From an uncultured Algibacter sp. (lineage in GTDB: Bacteria; Bacteroidota; Bacteroidia; Flavobacteriales; Flavobacteriaceae), in assembly GCF_947490405.1 (NCBI RefSeq), contig NZ_CANLGU010000009.1, positions 1 to 64,000 on the forward strand: a stretch of 64,000 nt of DNA. The letters are read 5' to 3'. The translations under genes and the position numbers were made by a program. Within the stretch, counting starts at the first letter, position 1. Each line of letters starts with the position of its first letter. The notes under the pieces are model-generated. The model was given only the letters and a program-made list of their open reading frames with translations, ran no database searches and had not been told where the DNA came from. Of the stretch, positions 44,697 through 55,156 are shown piece by piece.

Positions 44697-45796
44697 TTAT
44701 TATTCTTCAAAAGTTTTTCAACCTCGTCTACGATATCTTTTGTTGCATTTACTAATGCTAGTTTTTTAATATTATCTCCTAATTGTTTTTGTTTTTCTAC
44801 AGAACCTACAAGCTGAGAAAATTTATTTTCAAAATCCGCTTCTAAATCCTCCTCTTTAATCATTATTGCAGCATCTTCATTTACAATAGACATAGCGTTT
44901 TTGGTTTGATGATCTTCAGCAACATTTGGAGACGGAATAAATAGTACTGGCTTACCAACAATACACAATTCTGAAACCGAACCAGCTCCTGCTCTAGAAA
45001 TCACAATATCTGCTGCTGCGTATGCAAAATCCATGTTGTTTAGAAACTCATAAACCTGAACATCTTTTGTATTCTTGTATATCTTATATCGTTGATAATA
45101 CAACTTTCCACATTGCCAGATAATTTGAATGTTTTGTGTATCAAAAAAATCTAATTCTTTTTCTATTAGCTCATTAATCCTTCTAGAACCTAAACTACCA
45201 CCTATAACAAGTAGTGTATATTTACCGTGTTTTAAATCAAAAAAATCTTTTGCCTCAACAGTTTTTGTTTTAATATCCAATAAACTTTGCCGTACAGGAT
45301 TCCCTGTTTTAATAATTTTATCTTCTGGAAAAAACCGCTCTAAACCATCATAAGCAACACATATTTTTTTTGCTTTTTTTGATAACAATTTATTTGTAAT
45401 TCCAGGATAAGAATTCTGTTCTTGAATTAATGTTGGAATATTATTTGAAGCAGCAACTTGCAATAATGGACCACTCGCAAAACCACCTGTACCTATAGCC
45501 ACATCGGGCTTAAAGGATTTTACGATTTTACGAGCTTTCCAAATGCTACTAATCACTTTAAAAGGAAAACTTAAATTTTTCAAGGTTAACTTACGCTGAA
45601 TACCAGAAATCCACAAACCTTTAATATCGTACCCCGCCTGAGGAACTTTTTCCATTTCCATTCTATCTTTAGCACCAACAAATAAAAAATCGGCATCAGG
45701 AAAACGAGATTTTAATTCGTTTGCAATAGCTATAGCAGGATAAATATGACCTCCTGTTCCACCTCCAGATAATATGATTTTATATTTTTGATTCAT
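44693..45796 (-). CDS. murG: UDP-GlcNAc transferase MurG (lipid II synthesis)
   Basis: 367 residues, GT-B fold glycosyltransferase that converts lipid I to lipid II at the inner face of the membrane. G-loops [11 protein letters not shown] at residues about 11-21 and GGFASGPL, and the donor-site sequence [12 protein letters not shown] near 265. Begins one base after the ftsW stop. Confidence 0.97.
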   Translation of the reverse strand: MNQKYKIILSGGGTGGHIYPAIAIANELKSRFPDADFLFVGAKDRMEMEKVPQAGYDIKGLWISGIQRKLTLKNLSFPFKVISSIWKARKIVKSFKPDVAIGTGGFASGPLLQVAASNNIPTLIQEQNSYPGITNKLLSKKAKKICVAYDGLERFFPEDKIIKTGNPVRQSLLDIKTKTVEAKDFFDLKHGKYTLLVIGGSLGSRRINELIEKELDFFDTQNIQIIWQCGKLYYQRYKIYKNTKDVQVYEFLNNMDFAYAAADIVISRAGAGSVSELCIVGKPVLFIPSPNVAEDHQTKNAMSIVNEDAAIMIKEEDLEADFENKFSQLVGSVEKQKQLGDNIKKLALVNATKDIVDEVEKLLKNNK

Positions 45797-46990
45797 TTAA
45801 ATTGTTTCTGAAAGAATTTCTAATGGGTTTTCTTCGTTTATTTCTTTCTCTTTTATTTCTTCTCGCTTAGCACTTACACTAAGTATAATACCAATAGCTA
45901 AACAGGTCATCCAAATTGACGTACCTCCACTACTTATTAATGGCAATGTTTGACCAGTAACCGGAAACAACTCAACAGCTACAGCCATGTTAATTAGAGC
46001 TTGAAATACAATAGGAAGGCCAACGCCTAATACTAACAACTTTCCAAATATCGTATCTGACTTTTGAGCTACTATAACAACACGGAATAGCAACCACAAA
46101 TACAAAGTCATAATCACAAAACCTCCTACCAACCCATACTCTTCTATAATAATAGCAAAAATGAAATCTGATGACGATTGAGGTAAAAAATTCTTTTGCA
46201 TACTTTTCCCCGGGCCAACACCTTTAATCCCTCCTGTTGCAATTGCAATTTTTGCTTTTTCTATTTGATAATCTGCCTCTGTATCTTCTGGATTTGCAAA
46301 GCTTTCAATCCTTCCCATCCAAGTATCAACCCTATTAGGCATAGCATCTGGAAAAGCTTTAGCAACCAAAATAAACAAGGTTAATACCAAAATACCTGAA
46401 CCTACAATTACCGCCAAATAACGCAAAGGATAACCCCCTAAAAACACAAGCATTACTACCATTAAGAACATAATCGCTGCTGTAGAAAAATTTGCTGGCA
46501 GTATAAGGATTAAGACTAAAAAAACAGGAATCCAAAGCGGCAAAATAGTGGCTTTAAATGTTATAATTTCATCCTTAATCTTCGACATGTATCTTGCTAC
46601 ATATACCATAAGCACGACAGCTGCTAACGTGGATGTTTGAAAAGACATACCCACAAATGGAATTTGAATCCATCGACTAGCGTTAGCCCCATCTATAGTT
46701 TTACCTTGAAGCATTGTTAAGCCTAACAAAACCAGCACAACGGGAATCATTATCAAAGACAAGCCTTTAAAATATCTGTAAGGGATTTTATGTACGCCAT
46801 ACATAATAGCAAAACCCAGCAATAAATGCACAAAATGTTTAACAAAAAAAGTGAACGTACTACTACCTGCGCCCTTGTAAGCTAAATTACTAGCAGCACT
46901 GTAAACAGGCAAAAACGACAGTATTGCCAATAAAGCAACTATTGCCCAAATTAACCGATCTCCTTTTATGTTTTTAAATACTGCTTGCAC
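45797..46990 (-). CDS. ftsW: Lipid II polymerase FtsW (SEDS family)
   Basis: 397 residues starting with GTG at 46990. About ten transmembrane helices. SEDS hallmarks include the extracellular loop with GSIK-like AIATGGIKGVGPGKS, LPQSSSDFIFAIIIEEYG, and the late motif LPLISSGGTSIW. It polymerises septal peptidoglycan glycan strands together with the class B PBP encoded upstream (51090-53105). Eleven bases after murD. Confidence 0.96.
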   Translation of the reverse strand: MQAVFKNIKGDRLIWAIVALLAILSFLPVYSAASNLAYKGAGSSTFTFFVKHFVHLLLGFAIMYGVHKIPYRYFKGLSLIMIPVVLVLLGLTMLQGKTIDGANASRWIQIPFVGMSFQTSTLAAVVLMVYVARYMSKIKDEIITFKATILPLWIPVFLVLILILPANFSTAAIMFLMVVMLVFLGGYPLRYLAVIVGSGILVLTLFILVAKAFPDAMPNRVDTWMGRIESFANPEDTEADYQIEKAKIAIATGGIKGVGPGKSMQKNFLPQSSSDFIFAIIIEEYGLVGGFVIMTLYLWLLFRVVIVAQKSDTIFGKLLVLGVGLPIVFQALINMAVAVELFPVTGQTLPLISSGGTSIWMTCLAIGIILSVSAKREEIKEKEINEENPLEILSETI

Positions 46991-47000
46991 CTATATTTTT

Positions 47001-48332
47001 TTACAGATTCCTTACTGCATCTTTAAATTGACGTCCACGATCTTCATAATTTTCAAACAAATCGAAACTCGCACATGCTGGAGACAACAAAACAGCATCT
47101 CCTGCATCAGCTACTTTATATGCAATCTTTACGGCTTCGCTCATAAACTGTGTTTCAACAATAACATCAACCATATTTCCAAAAGTGTTCATCAATTTTT
47201 CATTATCAACACCCAAACAAATAATAGCCTTTACCTTTTCATTTATAAACGGAAATAACTCTTCATAATTATTACCCTTATCAACACCTCCAACAATCCA
47301 AACTGTTGGAGTATCCATACTTTCTAGAGCATAATACGTAGCATTTACATTCGTTGCTTTTGAATCGTTTACGTATTGCACTTTATTTATTTTCAGCACT
47401 TGCTCTAAACGATGTTCTACACCTTGAAAGTTCTCTAAACTCTCTCTAATGGTTTGCTTTCTTATTTTAAGTAAATGCGCCACAGTAGAAGCAGCCATGG
47501 CATTTTTTATATTGTGCTTTCCTTCTAGGGTTAAGTTTGATGTTGGCATAGTTATTTTGCTGTTATTTATTGTTAGTTTAATATTTTCTTTATCTAAATA
47601 CGCGCCATTTTCAATAGCCTTTTTTAATGAAAATGGCAATAATGTGGATTGAACTGGATTGTTTTTTAAATGGTCAACTATTACTTCATCATCAGCGTCA
47701 TATATCAAATAGTCAGCTTTAGTTTGATTCATAGCTATTCTGAATTTAGAATGGATATAGTTCTCAAATTTGTAATCATATCTATCTAAATGATCGGGAG
47801 TAATATTCAACAGCACCGCTATATTCGGCTTGAAATCAATAACATCGTCTAATTGAAAACTACTAATTTCAAGAACATAGTTTTTAAAATCTGATTCTAA
47901 AATCTGTTTAGCAAAACTATCCCCAATATTTCCTGCCAACCCTACATTTAATTCTTGTTTTAAAATGTGATGCGCTAACGTTGCCGTAGTTGTTTTCCCA
48001 TTACTTCCTGTAATACCAATAATCGTGGCATCAGTAAATTTTGAAGCAAATTCAATTTCTGAAACAACTAAAATCCCTTGTTTTCTGATTTGTTTTATCA
48101 AATCAATCTTGTCAGGAATCCCAGGACTTTTCATGATGATATCTGCATTTAAAATCTTAGATATTGTATGCATTTCATCTTCCCATTCAATCTCATTATG
48201 TATAAGAACTTGTTTGTACTTTTCTTTTATTTTTCCTTTATCGGAAACAAAAACTTGATACCCTTTTACCTTTCCCAAAAGTGCTGTTCCAACACCACTT
48301 TCTCCTCCACCAAGAATAACCAGCCTTTTCAT
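47001..48332 (-). CDS. murD: UDP-N-acetylmuramoylalanine--D-glutamate ligase
   Basis: 443 residues. Adds D-Glu to UDP-MurNAc-L-Ala. ATP-binding motif GITGSNGKTTTATL (about 108-121), NITPDHLDRY, and the C-terminal VNDSKATNVNAT and LSPACASFDLFENYEDRG motifs. Starts immediately after mraY. Confidence 0.97.
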   Translation of the reverse strand: MKRLVILGGGESGVGTALLGKVKGYQVFVSDKGKIKEKYKQVLIHNEIEWEDEMHTISKILNADIIMKSPGIPDKIDLIKQIRKQGILVVSEIEFASKFTDATIIGITGSNGKTTTATLAHHILKQELNVGLAGNIGDSFAKQILESDFKNYVLEISSFQLDDVIDFKPNIAVLLNITPDHLDRYDYKFENYIHSKFRIAMNQTKADYLIYDADDEVIVDHLKNNPVQSTLLPFSLKKAIENGAYLDKENIKLTINNSKITMPTSNLTLEGKHNIKNAMAASTVAHLLKIRKQTIRESLENFQGVEHRLEQVLKINKVQYVNDSKATNVNATYYALESMDTPTVWIVGGVDKGNNYEELFPFINEKVKAIICLGVDNEKLMNTFGNMVDVIVETQFMSEAVKIAYKVADAGDAVLLSPACASFDLFENYEDRGRQFKDAVRNL

Positions 48333-49574
48333 CTATCTAATTTTCAACGTTACGATTGAAAGAATAGCGAGCAATATCCCAACAATCCAAAATCGTGTAA
48401 CTATTTTACTTTCGTGATATCCAGATTTCTGATAGTGATGATGTAGTGGAGACATTTTAAATATTCGCCGTCCTTCTCCATATTTTTTTTTGGTATACTT
48501 AAACCAACTTACCTGCATAATGACAGATAAATTTTCTGCAACAAAAATTCCGCATAATACAGGAATCAACCATTCTTTACGAACCGCAATAGCTATAACA
48601 GCTATAATTCCGCCTATGGTTAAACTCCCCGTATCACCCATAAATACTTGAGCTGGAAAAGTGTTATACCATAAAAAACCTATAAGTGCTCCTACAAAAG
48701 CCGCTATATAAATTGTGATTTCCTCAACTCTTGGGATATACATGATATTTAGGTATTCTGAGAAAATAATATTACCAGATACCCAAGCAAAAATTCCTAA
48801 CGTAAGCACTATAATTGCCGAAGTTCCAGCAGCCAAACCATCAATACCATCTGTTAAATTAGCTCCATTTGAAACTCCTGTAATGATGATTATAATTATC
48901 AGAATAAAAATTACCCATGCATATTTTTTTAAATCTGGACTTATCCAAGTAATTAAATCTGCATAATCAAACTCATTCCCTTTAACAAAAGGAATTGTAG
49001 TTTTTGTTGACTTCATTTCTTCTTGAAATAATTTTGAAGCCTCTATATCTGGATTTTCAGCTAACAAAACACGCTGTTGCTCAATAGGTAATTTTTCTTT
49101 CATCGTTACATCCTGATGAAAAAACAAGGTTGCACCTACTATGATTCCTAAACCAATTTGCCCTAAAACTTTAAATCTGCCTTTTAATCCCTCTTTGTCG
49201 TTTTTAAACTTCTTTAAATAGTCATCAATAAAACCAATAACTCCCATCCAAATGGTTGTTACAATTAAAAGTAAGATGTAAATATTTTCTAGTTTAGCCA
49301 ATAACAATACCGGAATTAGAGTAGCTAGTATGATTATAATTCCACCCATAGTTGGTGTACCCGCTTTTTCTTTTTGCCCTTCTAAGCCTAAATCTCTAAT
49401 GGTTTCACCCATTTGTTTTTTTTGTAGAAAACGAATAATTCGTTTACCATAAATAGTAGAAATTAACAACGACAAAATCATAGCTAAAGCTGCTCTAAAG
49501 GTTAAAAACCCAAAAAGTGTGGCCCCTGGAAGCTGAAACTGTTTTTCCAAATACTCGAATAGGTAGTACAACAT
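48333..49574 (-). CDS. mraY: Phospho-MurNAc-pentapeptide transferase
   Basis: 413 residues, about ten transmembrane helices. Forms lipid I by moving phospho-MurNAc-pentapeptide to undecaprenyl phosphate. Family motifs: GTPTMGG, the Asp pair [23 protein letters not shown] and the C-terminal [12 protein letters not shown]. Has the extra cytoplasmic loop (about 165-205) seen in Bacteroidota. A 55-bp gap separates it from murE. Confidence 0.97.
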   Translation of the reverse strand: MLYYLFEYLEKQFQLPGATLFGFLTFRAALAMILSLLISTIYGKRIIRFLQKKQMGETIRDLGLEGQKEKAGTPTMGGIIIILATLIPVLLLAKLENIYILLLIVTTIWMGVIGFIDDYLKKFKNDKEGLKGRFKVLGQIGLGIIVGATLFFHQDVTMKEKLPIEQQRVLLAENPDIEASKLFQEEMKSTKTTIPFVKGNEFDYADLITWISPDLKKYAWVIFILIIIIIITGVSNGANLTDGIDGLAAGTSAIIVLTLGIFAWVSGNIIFSEYLNIMYIPRVEEITIYIAAFVGALIGFLWYNTFPAQVFMGDTGSLTIGGIIAVIAIAVRKEWLIPVLCGIFVAENLSVIMQVSWFKYTKKKYGEGRRIFKMSPLHHHYQKSGYHESKIVTRFWIVGILLAILSIVTLKIR

Positions 49575-49629
49575 TTAATTCTCTACTTTTATTAACCCCT
49601 CGACTGCCCTTGGGGAGACATTTTGTTTA

Positions 49630-51093
49630 TTATTTTTGTAATTGTTTTAAAAATTCCTTTACTATTTTAAGGTCATCAAAATCAAATCGCTCTCCCTTTA
49701 TTTCTTGATAGGTTTCATGTCCTTTTCCAGCAATCAAAATAATATCATTAGGTTGCGCCATTTGACACGCCGCCTTAATCGCTTGCTTTCTATCTTGTAT
49801 GGTTAATGCTTTTTTGAAATTTTGTGGCTCAACCCCAGCCTCAATGTCATTTAAAATATCCTCTGGATTTTCACTTCTAGGGTTATCATTCGTAAAAATC
49901 ACCTTATTACTTAAAGTTGTTGCTATATGCCCCATTTTAGGTCGCTTGGTTTTATCCCTATCTCCACCACAACCAACTACAGTAATAAGTACTTCATTTT
50001 TAGTCCTAATATTATTTACAGTCTCTAATACATTTTTTAGTGCATCAGGCGTATGCGCATAATCAACAATAGCAGTGATTTTATCATCAGAAACCACATA
50101 TTGAAAACGCCCACTAACACTCTCTAAATCACTTATCAATCGAAGAATTTCTACTTTTTCAAGACCTAATAATTCCGCAGTAGCATAAATTGCAAGAACA
50201 TTATACGCGTTAAAGTTTCCAATAAGCTTAGTCCATACTTCACTATCGTTAACTTTTAACAACAAGCCTCCAAACTGATTCTCTAAAATCTGAGTTTTAT
50301 AATCAGCATACTGCTTTAAAGCGTAGGTGTATTTTTTAGCGTTTGTGTTTTGTAACATCACCAAGCCATTTTTATCATCTACATTTGAAAGTGCAAATGC
50401 TTGACTTGAAAGCTCATCGAAGAATTTCTTTTTTACATCTCTATATTCAGCAAATGTTTTATGATAATCCAAATGATCATGAGACAAATTCGTGAAAATA
50501 CCGCCCTCAAAATGCAAACCTTCCGTTCTATGTTGGTGAATTCCGTGAGAACTCACTTCCATAAAACAAAACTCTACACCTTCAGTATTCATTTTACTTA
50601 AATACTTGTTTATAGTTAAAGAATCTGGTGTAGTATGGGTTGCTTTATATTCAGTTTCATCCACCATAATTTTCACAGTAGATAACAACCCTACTTTGTA
50701 ACCAGCTTTTTTAAATAGCTGATATAATAAACTTGTTACTGTAGTTTTTCCATTTGTACCAGTAACACCAACAAGTCTTAAGTTTTGTGATGGGTTATGA
50801 TAAAAATTCGAAGCTATAATAGCCAGTGCTTTACTAGAATTATCAACTTCAACATAAGCAACACCATCTATTAGTTTTTTTGGTATGGTTTCACACACAA
50901 TACTTGTTGCGCCTTTGTCAATAGCCAAATCAATGTAATCGTGCCCATCTGAAACCAAACCACGAATAGCAACAAACAAATTGCCTTTTTCAATTTTACG
51001 TGAATCAAAATTAACAGCATCAACCCCTATACTTGTGCTTCCAACTACAGCATTTAAAGTAACCTTGTACAATATGTCCTTGAGAGCTATCAT
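49630..51093 (-). CDS. murE: UDP-MurNAc-L-Ala-D-Glu--diaminopimelate ligase
   Basis: 487 residues. ATP-binding GVTGTNGKTTVTSL (about 108-121), the carbamylated-lysine region and a C-terminal DNPRSENPEDI motif, which is the signature of meso-diaminopimelate specificity (DNPR). Adds the third stem residue of peptidoglycan. Start overlaps the ftsI stop by four bases. Confidence 0.97.
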   Translation of the reverse strand: MIALKDILYKVTLNAVVGSTSIGVDAVNFDSRKIEKGNLFVAIRGLVSDGHDYIDLAIDKGATSIVCETIPKKLIDGVAYVEVDNSSKALAIIASNFYHNPSQNLRLVGVTGTNGKTTVTSLLYQLFKKAGYKVGLLSTVKIMVDETEYKATHTTPDSLTINKYLSKMNTEGVEFCFMEVSSHGIHQHRTEGLHFEGGIFTNLSHDHLDYHKTFAEYRDVKKKFFDELSSQAFALSNVDDKNGLVMLQNTNAKKYTYALKQYADYKTQILENQFGGLLLKVNDSEVWTKLIGNFNAYNVLAIYATAELLGLEKVEILRLISDLESVSGRFQYVVSDDKITAIVDYAHTPDALKNVLETVNNIRTKNEVLITVVGCGGDRDKTKRPKMGHIATTLSNKVIFTNDNPRSENPEDILNDIEAGVEPQNFKKALTIQDRKQAIKAACQMAQPNDIILIAGKGHETYQEIKGERFDFDDLKIVKEFLKQLQK

Positions 51094-53105
51094 GATGCTT
51101 TTAAAACTACTGTTTGATTATTCTTTAATTTGGTATTCTTGTTTATGGATTGGGCTTTCACTAAGCCATTACCTTCTAACCGCACCTTTACATTAACCTG
51201 CATATTTTCTAACAAAACCAAAGCATCCATAGCAGGCATCCCTACTACATTGGGCATAATTGTTTTATATTTTTGCGCTTTTTCATAGAAGCTTTCATAA
51301 TCCTTTTCTACCGCACCCATTTTCACATCTAACGATTCAACCTCATCAACAATAGGTGTATCTGTAAAAATCTTTTGCGCCACCCTTTTAAACACAGGAC
51401 CAGAGACATCAGCCCCATAATATCCTACACTTTTATCAGGCTCGTGAATAACTACAATACATGAGTATTTAGGATTATCTGCAGGAAAATAACCAGCAAA
51501 TGATGAGATATAATTCAACTTTTCTTTATCGCGATAATCTTTTTGACAAGTACCTGTTTTACCTGCCATAGAAAAGTTTTTAGAATATAATCGATGGCCT
51601 GTACCATGTTCCTTTTCAACTACATTTTTAAGTAATGCTTGTAATTTTGAAATGGTTTCTTTTGAGCAGATTTGATTGTTTATCACTTCCTTTTCAAAAG
51701 GCTCAATGACTTTATCAAATTCTTTTACCTCTTTTAAAAATCTAGGCTTTACCATAACACCATCATTCGCAACGGCATTATAAAACGCAAGTGTTTGCAA
51801 TGGCGTAAAAGACACTCCATAACCATAAGCCATCCACTGTAGAGCAATTCCACTCCAACGACCGTTCTTTACTCTTGGATCTGGAATAATTGGTTTTGGC
51901 TCACCTATAATTGGTAAGTGCAAATCGTTATTTAGGTTCATGTCGTACAACCTATCAACAAACTTTTCAGGCTGTTTTCTATAAGCCTGATCAATAGCCT
52001 TGACAATTCCTGTATTAGAAGACACCTCAAAAGCTTTTGAAACCGTTATTTTTCCGTAACCGCCATGTTTTGAATCTCGAACTTTTTTACCATAGAAACT
52101 CAAAATTCCTTTTTCAGTATCAACAACATCACTTGTATCAACCACTTTATCTTCAAAAGCAGCAGCTAACGCCATCAATTTAAATGTAGAGCCTGATTCA
52201 TGACTTTCACCTACCGCATAATTCAATCGCTCATAATAATGTCCATTTTTATTCCTTCCTAAATTTGAAATAGCGCGAATCTCTCCAGTTTTGGTTTCCA
52301 TAACCACCACACATCCATGGTCTGCTTTATACTTTTCTAACTGTGCTAAAAGCGCATGATGTGCAATGTCTTGAATATTAACATCTATGGTAGTATAAAC
52401 ATCATACCCATCTTGTGGTTCAATTTCATTAGCATCACTCAACGGTTTCCACTGGCCTTTTCCTATTTGTTGCTTTTTACGTTGCCCATCTACACCGCGT
52501 AAATATTTTACCCCAAAAGCACCATCAATCCCAGGTCTTGTAACATTTCCTTTATCATCAATACGCTCATAACCTATTGTTCTTTGCGCAATACCACCCA
52601 TTGGATGTTCACGTTTAGTAGTTTGCTCAACAATTAAACCACCTTTAAATGCCCCTAACTCTAATAATGGAAAATTTCTTAATCGGATATAATCTGAATA
52701 TCCAATGTTTCTAGCCAATAAAAAATACCTGTTTCTGTTTGCTCGTGCCCGTCTTAAGTCTTTTTCTAATGCGTTTGAAGATTTACCAGAATATTTTGAA
52801 AGCGAATCACAAAGTGGCTTGATATACTTCTCAAAAGTTTTAGCTTTTGGCGTTAACGCATCAAAACGAATATCATACTTAGGAATTGAGGTAGCTAGTA
52901 AATTCCCATTTACAGAATACACATTACCTCTATTTGCAGGAATCACAACATTTTTAACAACACGCTCTGTAGCTTTTGCTCTATACACATCACCTTGAAG
53001 AAATTGAACACTTAAAAGCTTAAATACCACAGCAAGCCCGAAGATGAACATACATCCAGCTATAAAGTACAAACGGTTTAATATGTTTCTTTCGTTTACT
53101 GCCAA
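51090..53105 (-). CDS. ftsI: Septal peptidoglycan transpeptidase, class B PBP with PASTA domain (FtsI/PBP3)
   Basis: 671 residues starting with TTG at 53105; no ATG is available upstream before ftsL, and the N-terminal membrane helix (about 10-32) fits this start. Transpeptidase motifs: S-T-F-K in SGSTFKLM (about 303-310), SSN in EVSSNTG and KTG in MAGKTGTC. A PASTA domain closes the protein (TIMPNVVGMPAMDALVLLE..., about 615-670). Cross-links septal peptidoglycan with FtsW. Sits 10 bp after ftsL. Confidence 0.95.
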   Translation of the reverse strand: MAVNERNILNRLYFIAGCMFIFGLAVVFKLLSVQFLQGDVYRAKATERVVKNVVIPANRGNVYSVNGNLLATSIPKYDIRFDALTPKAKTFEKYIKPLCDSLSKYSGKSSNALEKDLRRARANRNRYFLLARNIGYSDYIRLRNFPLLELGAFKGGLIVEQTTKREHPMGGIAQRTIGYERIDDKGNVTRPGIDGAFGVKYLRGVDGQRKKQQIGKGQWKPLSDANEIEPQDGYDVYTTIDVNIQDIAHHALLAQLEKYKADHGCVVVMETKTGEIRAISNLGRNKNGHYYERLNYAVGESHESGSTFKLMALAAAFEDKVVDTSDVVDTEKGILSFYGKKVRDSKHGGYGKITVSKAFEVSSNTGIVKAIDQAYRKQPEKFVDRLYDMNLNNDLHLPIIGEPKPIIPDPRVKNGRWSGIALQWMAYGYGVSFTPLQTLAFYNAVANDGVMVKPRFLKEVKEFDKVIEPFEKEVINNQICSKETISKLQALLKNVVEKEHGTGHRLYSKNFSMAGKTGTCQKDYRDKEKLNYISSFAGYFPADNPKYSCIVVIHEPDKSVGYYGADVSGPVFKRVAQKIFTDTPIVDEVESLDVKMGAVEKDYESFYEKAQKYKTIMPNVVGMPAMDALVLLENMQVNVKVRLEGNGLVKAQSINKNTKLKNNQTVVLKAS

Positions 53106-53115
53106 GGTTGTTTTA

Positions 53116-53433
53116 TCAATTTTTAGCTTTTACTTTTATTTTTTTTGGTGGAATTACCGAAGACGCTAATCCTTTTTCTTTCATTACTATTACAACATGA
53201 GATTCCATTTTGAGCCTCATGAGTTTGGAGCGACCATCAACAAAAGCAGATCGCATTTCTTTTACTTCATTTTTTAATCTTGCAATTTCATAGACCTTTT
53301 TATCAGCACTATGCGAACTTGCAATCATTATTATAGCTAACACGGAAACGAATAAAATAAATCGCCAATTCTTAAATGAATCATCACTTACTAAAAATGT
53401 TCCTTTTAATATGTTATAGATATTTTTCTTCAT
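53116..53433 (-). CDS. ftsL: Cell division protein FtsL-like
   Basis: 105 residues. Basic cytoplasmic part, one transmembrane helix (about 24-41) and a periplasmic coiled coil (VYEIARLKNEVKEMRS). Matches the short bitopic FtsL-like proteins of Bacteroidota found between rsmH and ftsI. Part of the FtsQLB module that activates septal wall synthesis. Sequence conservation is weak, so the call rests on topology and position. Confidence 0.9.
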   Translation of the reverse strand: MKKNIYNILKGTFLVSDDSFKNWRFILFVSVLAIIMIASSHSADKKVYEIARLKNEVKEMRSAFVDGRSKLMRLKMESHVVIVMKEKGLASSVIPPKKIKVKAKN

Positions 53434-53475
53434 TCTGATAATTTTGTAGTTTCGATTTCTCTCAACTCCTAAAAA

Positions 53476-54372
53476 TTATATTTTTTCAGCTATTCTAAGT
53501 TTTGCACTTCTTGCCCTATTATTTGTTTTTATTTCTTCTGCCGTTGGAACAATCAGTCCGTTCACTTTTTTTAGTGGCACTTCAAAATTTCCGAACATAT
53601 CCCTTTCTGGCTCCCCTTCAAACATCCCATTTCTTATAAAACGTTTCACCAACCTATCTTCAAGCGAGTGGTAGGATATAAAACTAAGCCGCCCTCCAAC
53701 TTTCAACACTTCTGGAGTTTGCAATAAAAACTCTTTTAAAACCTCAATTTCTTGGTTTACCTCAATTCTAATCGCTTGATAAATTTGAGCTAACACTTTA
53801 TTTTCATGTCTTGGTGGCAAAAACTTCCTTAAGACCCCTTTTAATTGTTCACTTGTAATAATTGATTCATTCCTTCGAAACTCTACAATTAATCTTGCCA
53901 TAGCTGGAGCTGCACGCAATTCACCGTATTGCAAAAAAACCTGTTTTAACCTTTCTTCTTCATATTCATTAACTACGTGAAAAGCAGACAGTTCATTTTC
54001 TTGATTCATCCGCATATCTAAATCCGCTTCAAAACGTGTAGAAAAACCACGTTCAGCTACATCAAATTGATGAGATGACACACCAAAATCAGCCAAAATC
54101 CCATCCACTTGCTTCACACCATGGAATCTCAAAAACCGCTTTACATACCTAAAATTCTCATGAATCAGTGTAAACCTATCATCATCTATTGTATTTTTAA
54201 GAGCGTCTGAATCTTGATCGAAAGCAAAAAGCTTCCCCTTGTCACCAAGGCGTTTTAATATTTCTCTACTATGCCCGCCACCACCAAAGGTTACATCTAC
54301 ATAAATACCGTCTGAATTAATATTTAACCCATCAACCGTTTCTTTGAGAAGCACTGGGTTATGATATTCCAT
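53476..54372 (-). CDS. rsmH: 16S rRNA (cytosine1402-N4)-methyltransferase
   Basis: About 298 residues from ATG 54372 (MEYHNPVLLKE, the usual start; another ATG three codons upstream is possible). SAM-binding DVTFGGGGHSREIL and the motifs ILADFGVSSHQFD, RGFSTRFEADLDMRM and FISYHSLEDRLVKRF are complete. Methylates C1402 of 16S rRNA. The start overlaps the 3' end of mraZ. Confidence 0.96.
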   Translation of the reverse strand: MEYHNPVLLKETVDGLNINSDGIYVDVTFGGGGHSREILKRLGDKGKLFAFDQDSDALKNTIDDDRFTLIHENFRYVKRFLRFHGVKQVDGILADFGVSSHQFDVAERGFSTRFEADLDMRMNQENELSAFHVVNEYEEERLKQVFLQYGELRAAPAMARLIVEFRRNESIITSEQLKGVLRKFLPPRHENKVLAQIYQAIRIEVNQEIEVLKEFLLQTPEVLKVGGRLSFISYHSLEDRLVKRFIRNGMFEGEPERDMFGNFEVPLKKVNGLIVPTAEEIKTNNRARSAKLRIAEKI

Positions 54373-54829
54373 AATCGTCATCGTCTTGCCCCATTACCTC
54401 TTCTGCTAAATCAGCAAAATCAACAGTTGCGTCATCAATAGCTTGTTCGTATAAATCCTTATCCCAAATCTCAATAATATTGATTGCAGAAGCCACCACT
54501 ATATTTTTTGAAATATTCGCAAAAACCGTCAAATCCTTTGGTATCAAAACTCTACCATTCACATCTACCTCAACCATTTTTGCTCCAGCTGTAAATCGCC
54601 TAATAAAATCGTTATTCTTCTTTTTAAACTTATTAAGCCCATTCATCTTTTGCATAAGCATCTTCCATTCTCCCATAGGATAAAGCTCTAAACATTGCTG
54701 AAACACTGAACGACGAATAACAAAACCATCTTGCAAAATCGCAGAAAGTTGCTTTTTGATTGCAGCTGGCATCATCAATCTGCCTTTTGCATCAACTTTA
54801 CAATCGTATGTTCCTGTGATTAAATCCAA
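54359..54829 (-). CDS. mraZ: Transcriptional regulator MraZ
   Basis: 156 residues, TTG start at 54829; an in-frame TAA lies just upstream, so no longer form is possible. Two SpoVT/AbrB-like DNA-binding repeats: TYDCKVDAKGRLMMPAA (about 7-23) and AKMVEVDVNGRVLIPKDL (about 82-99). MraZ forms a ring-shaped oligomer that binds direct repeats before its own operon and represses it. Matching repeats are visible upstream (54881-54905). First gene of the dcw cluster. Confidence 0.96.
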   Translation of the reverse strand: MDLITGTYDCKVDAKGRLMMPAAIKKQLSAILQDGFVIRRSVFQQCLELYPMGEWKMLMQKMNGLNKFKKKNNDFIRRFTAGAKMVEVDVNGRVLIPKDLTVFANISKNIVVASAINIIEIWDKDLYEQAIDDATVDFADLAEEVMGQDDDDYGIS

Positions 54830-54861
54830 AGTGATTTACTGACTTTTAAACGTTTAAGTTT

Positions 54862-54905
54862 CAAATATATTGAAAAATATCCCACTTTCTACCACTAAAT
54901 ACCAC
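54862..54905 (-). promoter_or_regulatory. dcw promoter with MraZ box
   Basis: On the - strand GTGGT (54905-54901), GTGGT (54895-54891) and GTGGG (54885-54881) are direct repeats with exact 10-bp period, as bound by MraZ. They cover where the -33 element should be; TATATTTG (54869-54862) is the -7 element, about 33 bp before the mraZ start. Confidence 0.8.
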
Positions 54906-55007
54906 TTTGTTAATAAATTTTAAATCTAGGTTGTTTTTTATCGAACATTAAAGCTTACAACCCCCTACAAATAAACACGAAAGACAAGTTTGCCCTTTAA
55001 ACTTTCA

Positions 55008-55042
55008 AATATCAAAACTGTTGATATTTCAGTTTTGATATT
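55008..55042. repeat. Inverted repeat in the mraZ/hydrolase intergenic region
   Basis: Perfect 13-bp arms AATATCAAAACTG/CAGTTTTGATATT separated by TTGATATTT, which itself resembles an arm. The 54906-55156 stretch has no gene. The repeat could be an operator or a weak terminator. Confidence 0.6.
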
Positions 55043-55119
55043 TTAAAAATTAGCACCCCAATAAACATGTGCTTTTACCTGAAAAGAATTATTAATAGGG
55101 GAAATATGAATGAAATAAC

Positions 55120-55127
55120 TATATTTG
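55120..55127 (+). promoter_or_regulatory. Possible -7 element for the alpha/beta hydrolase gene
   Basis: TATATTTG fits TAnnTTTG and lies 29 bp before the ATG. No TTG is found at the expected -33 distance, so support is partial. Confidence 0.4.
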
Positions 55128-55156
55128 TTTTTAACGAATGAATGACTAACTGATTA

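Noticed and set aside
49585-49625. CCCC/GGGG hairpin between murE and mraY as terminator or repeat element
   Set aside because: The stem is only four base pairs and has no T-run; termination here would cut the dcw operon.
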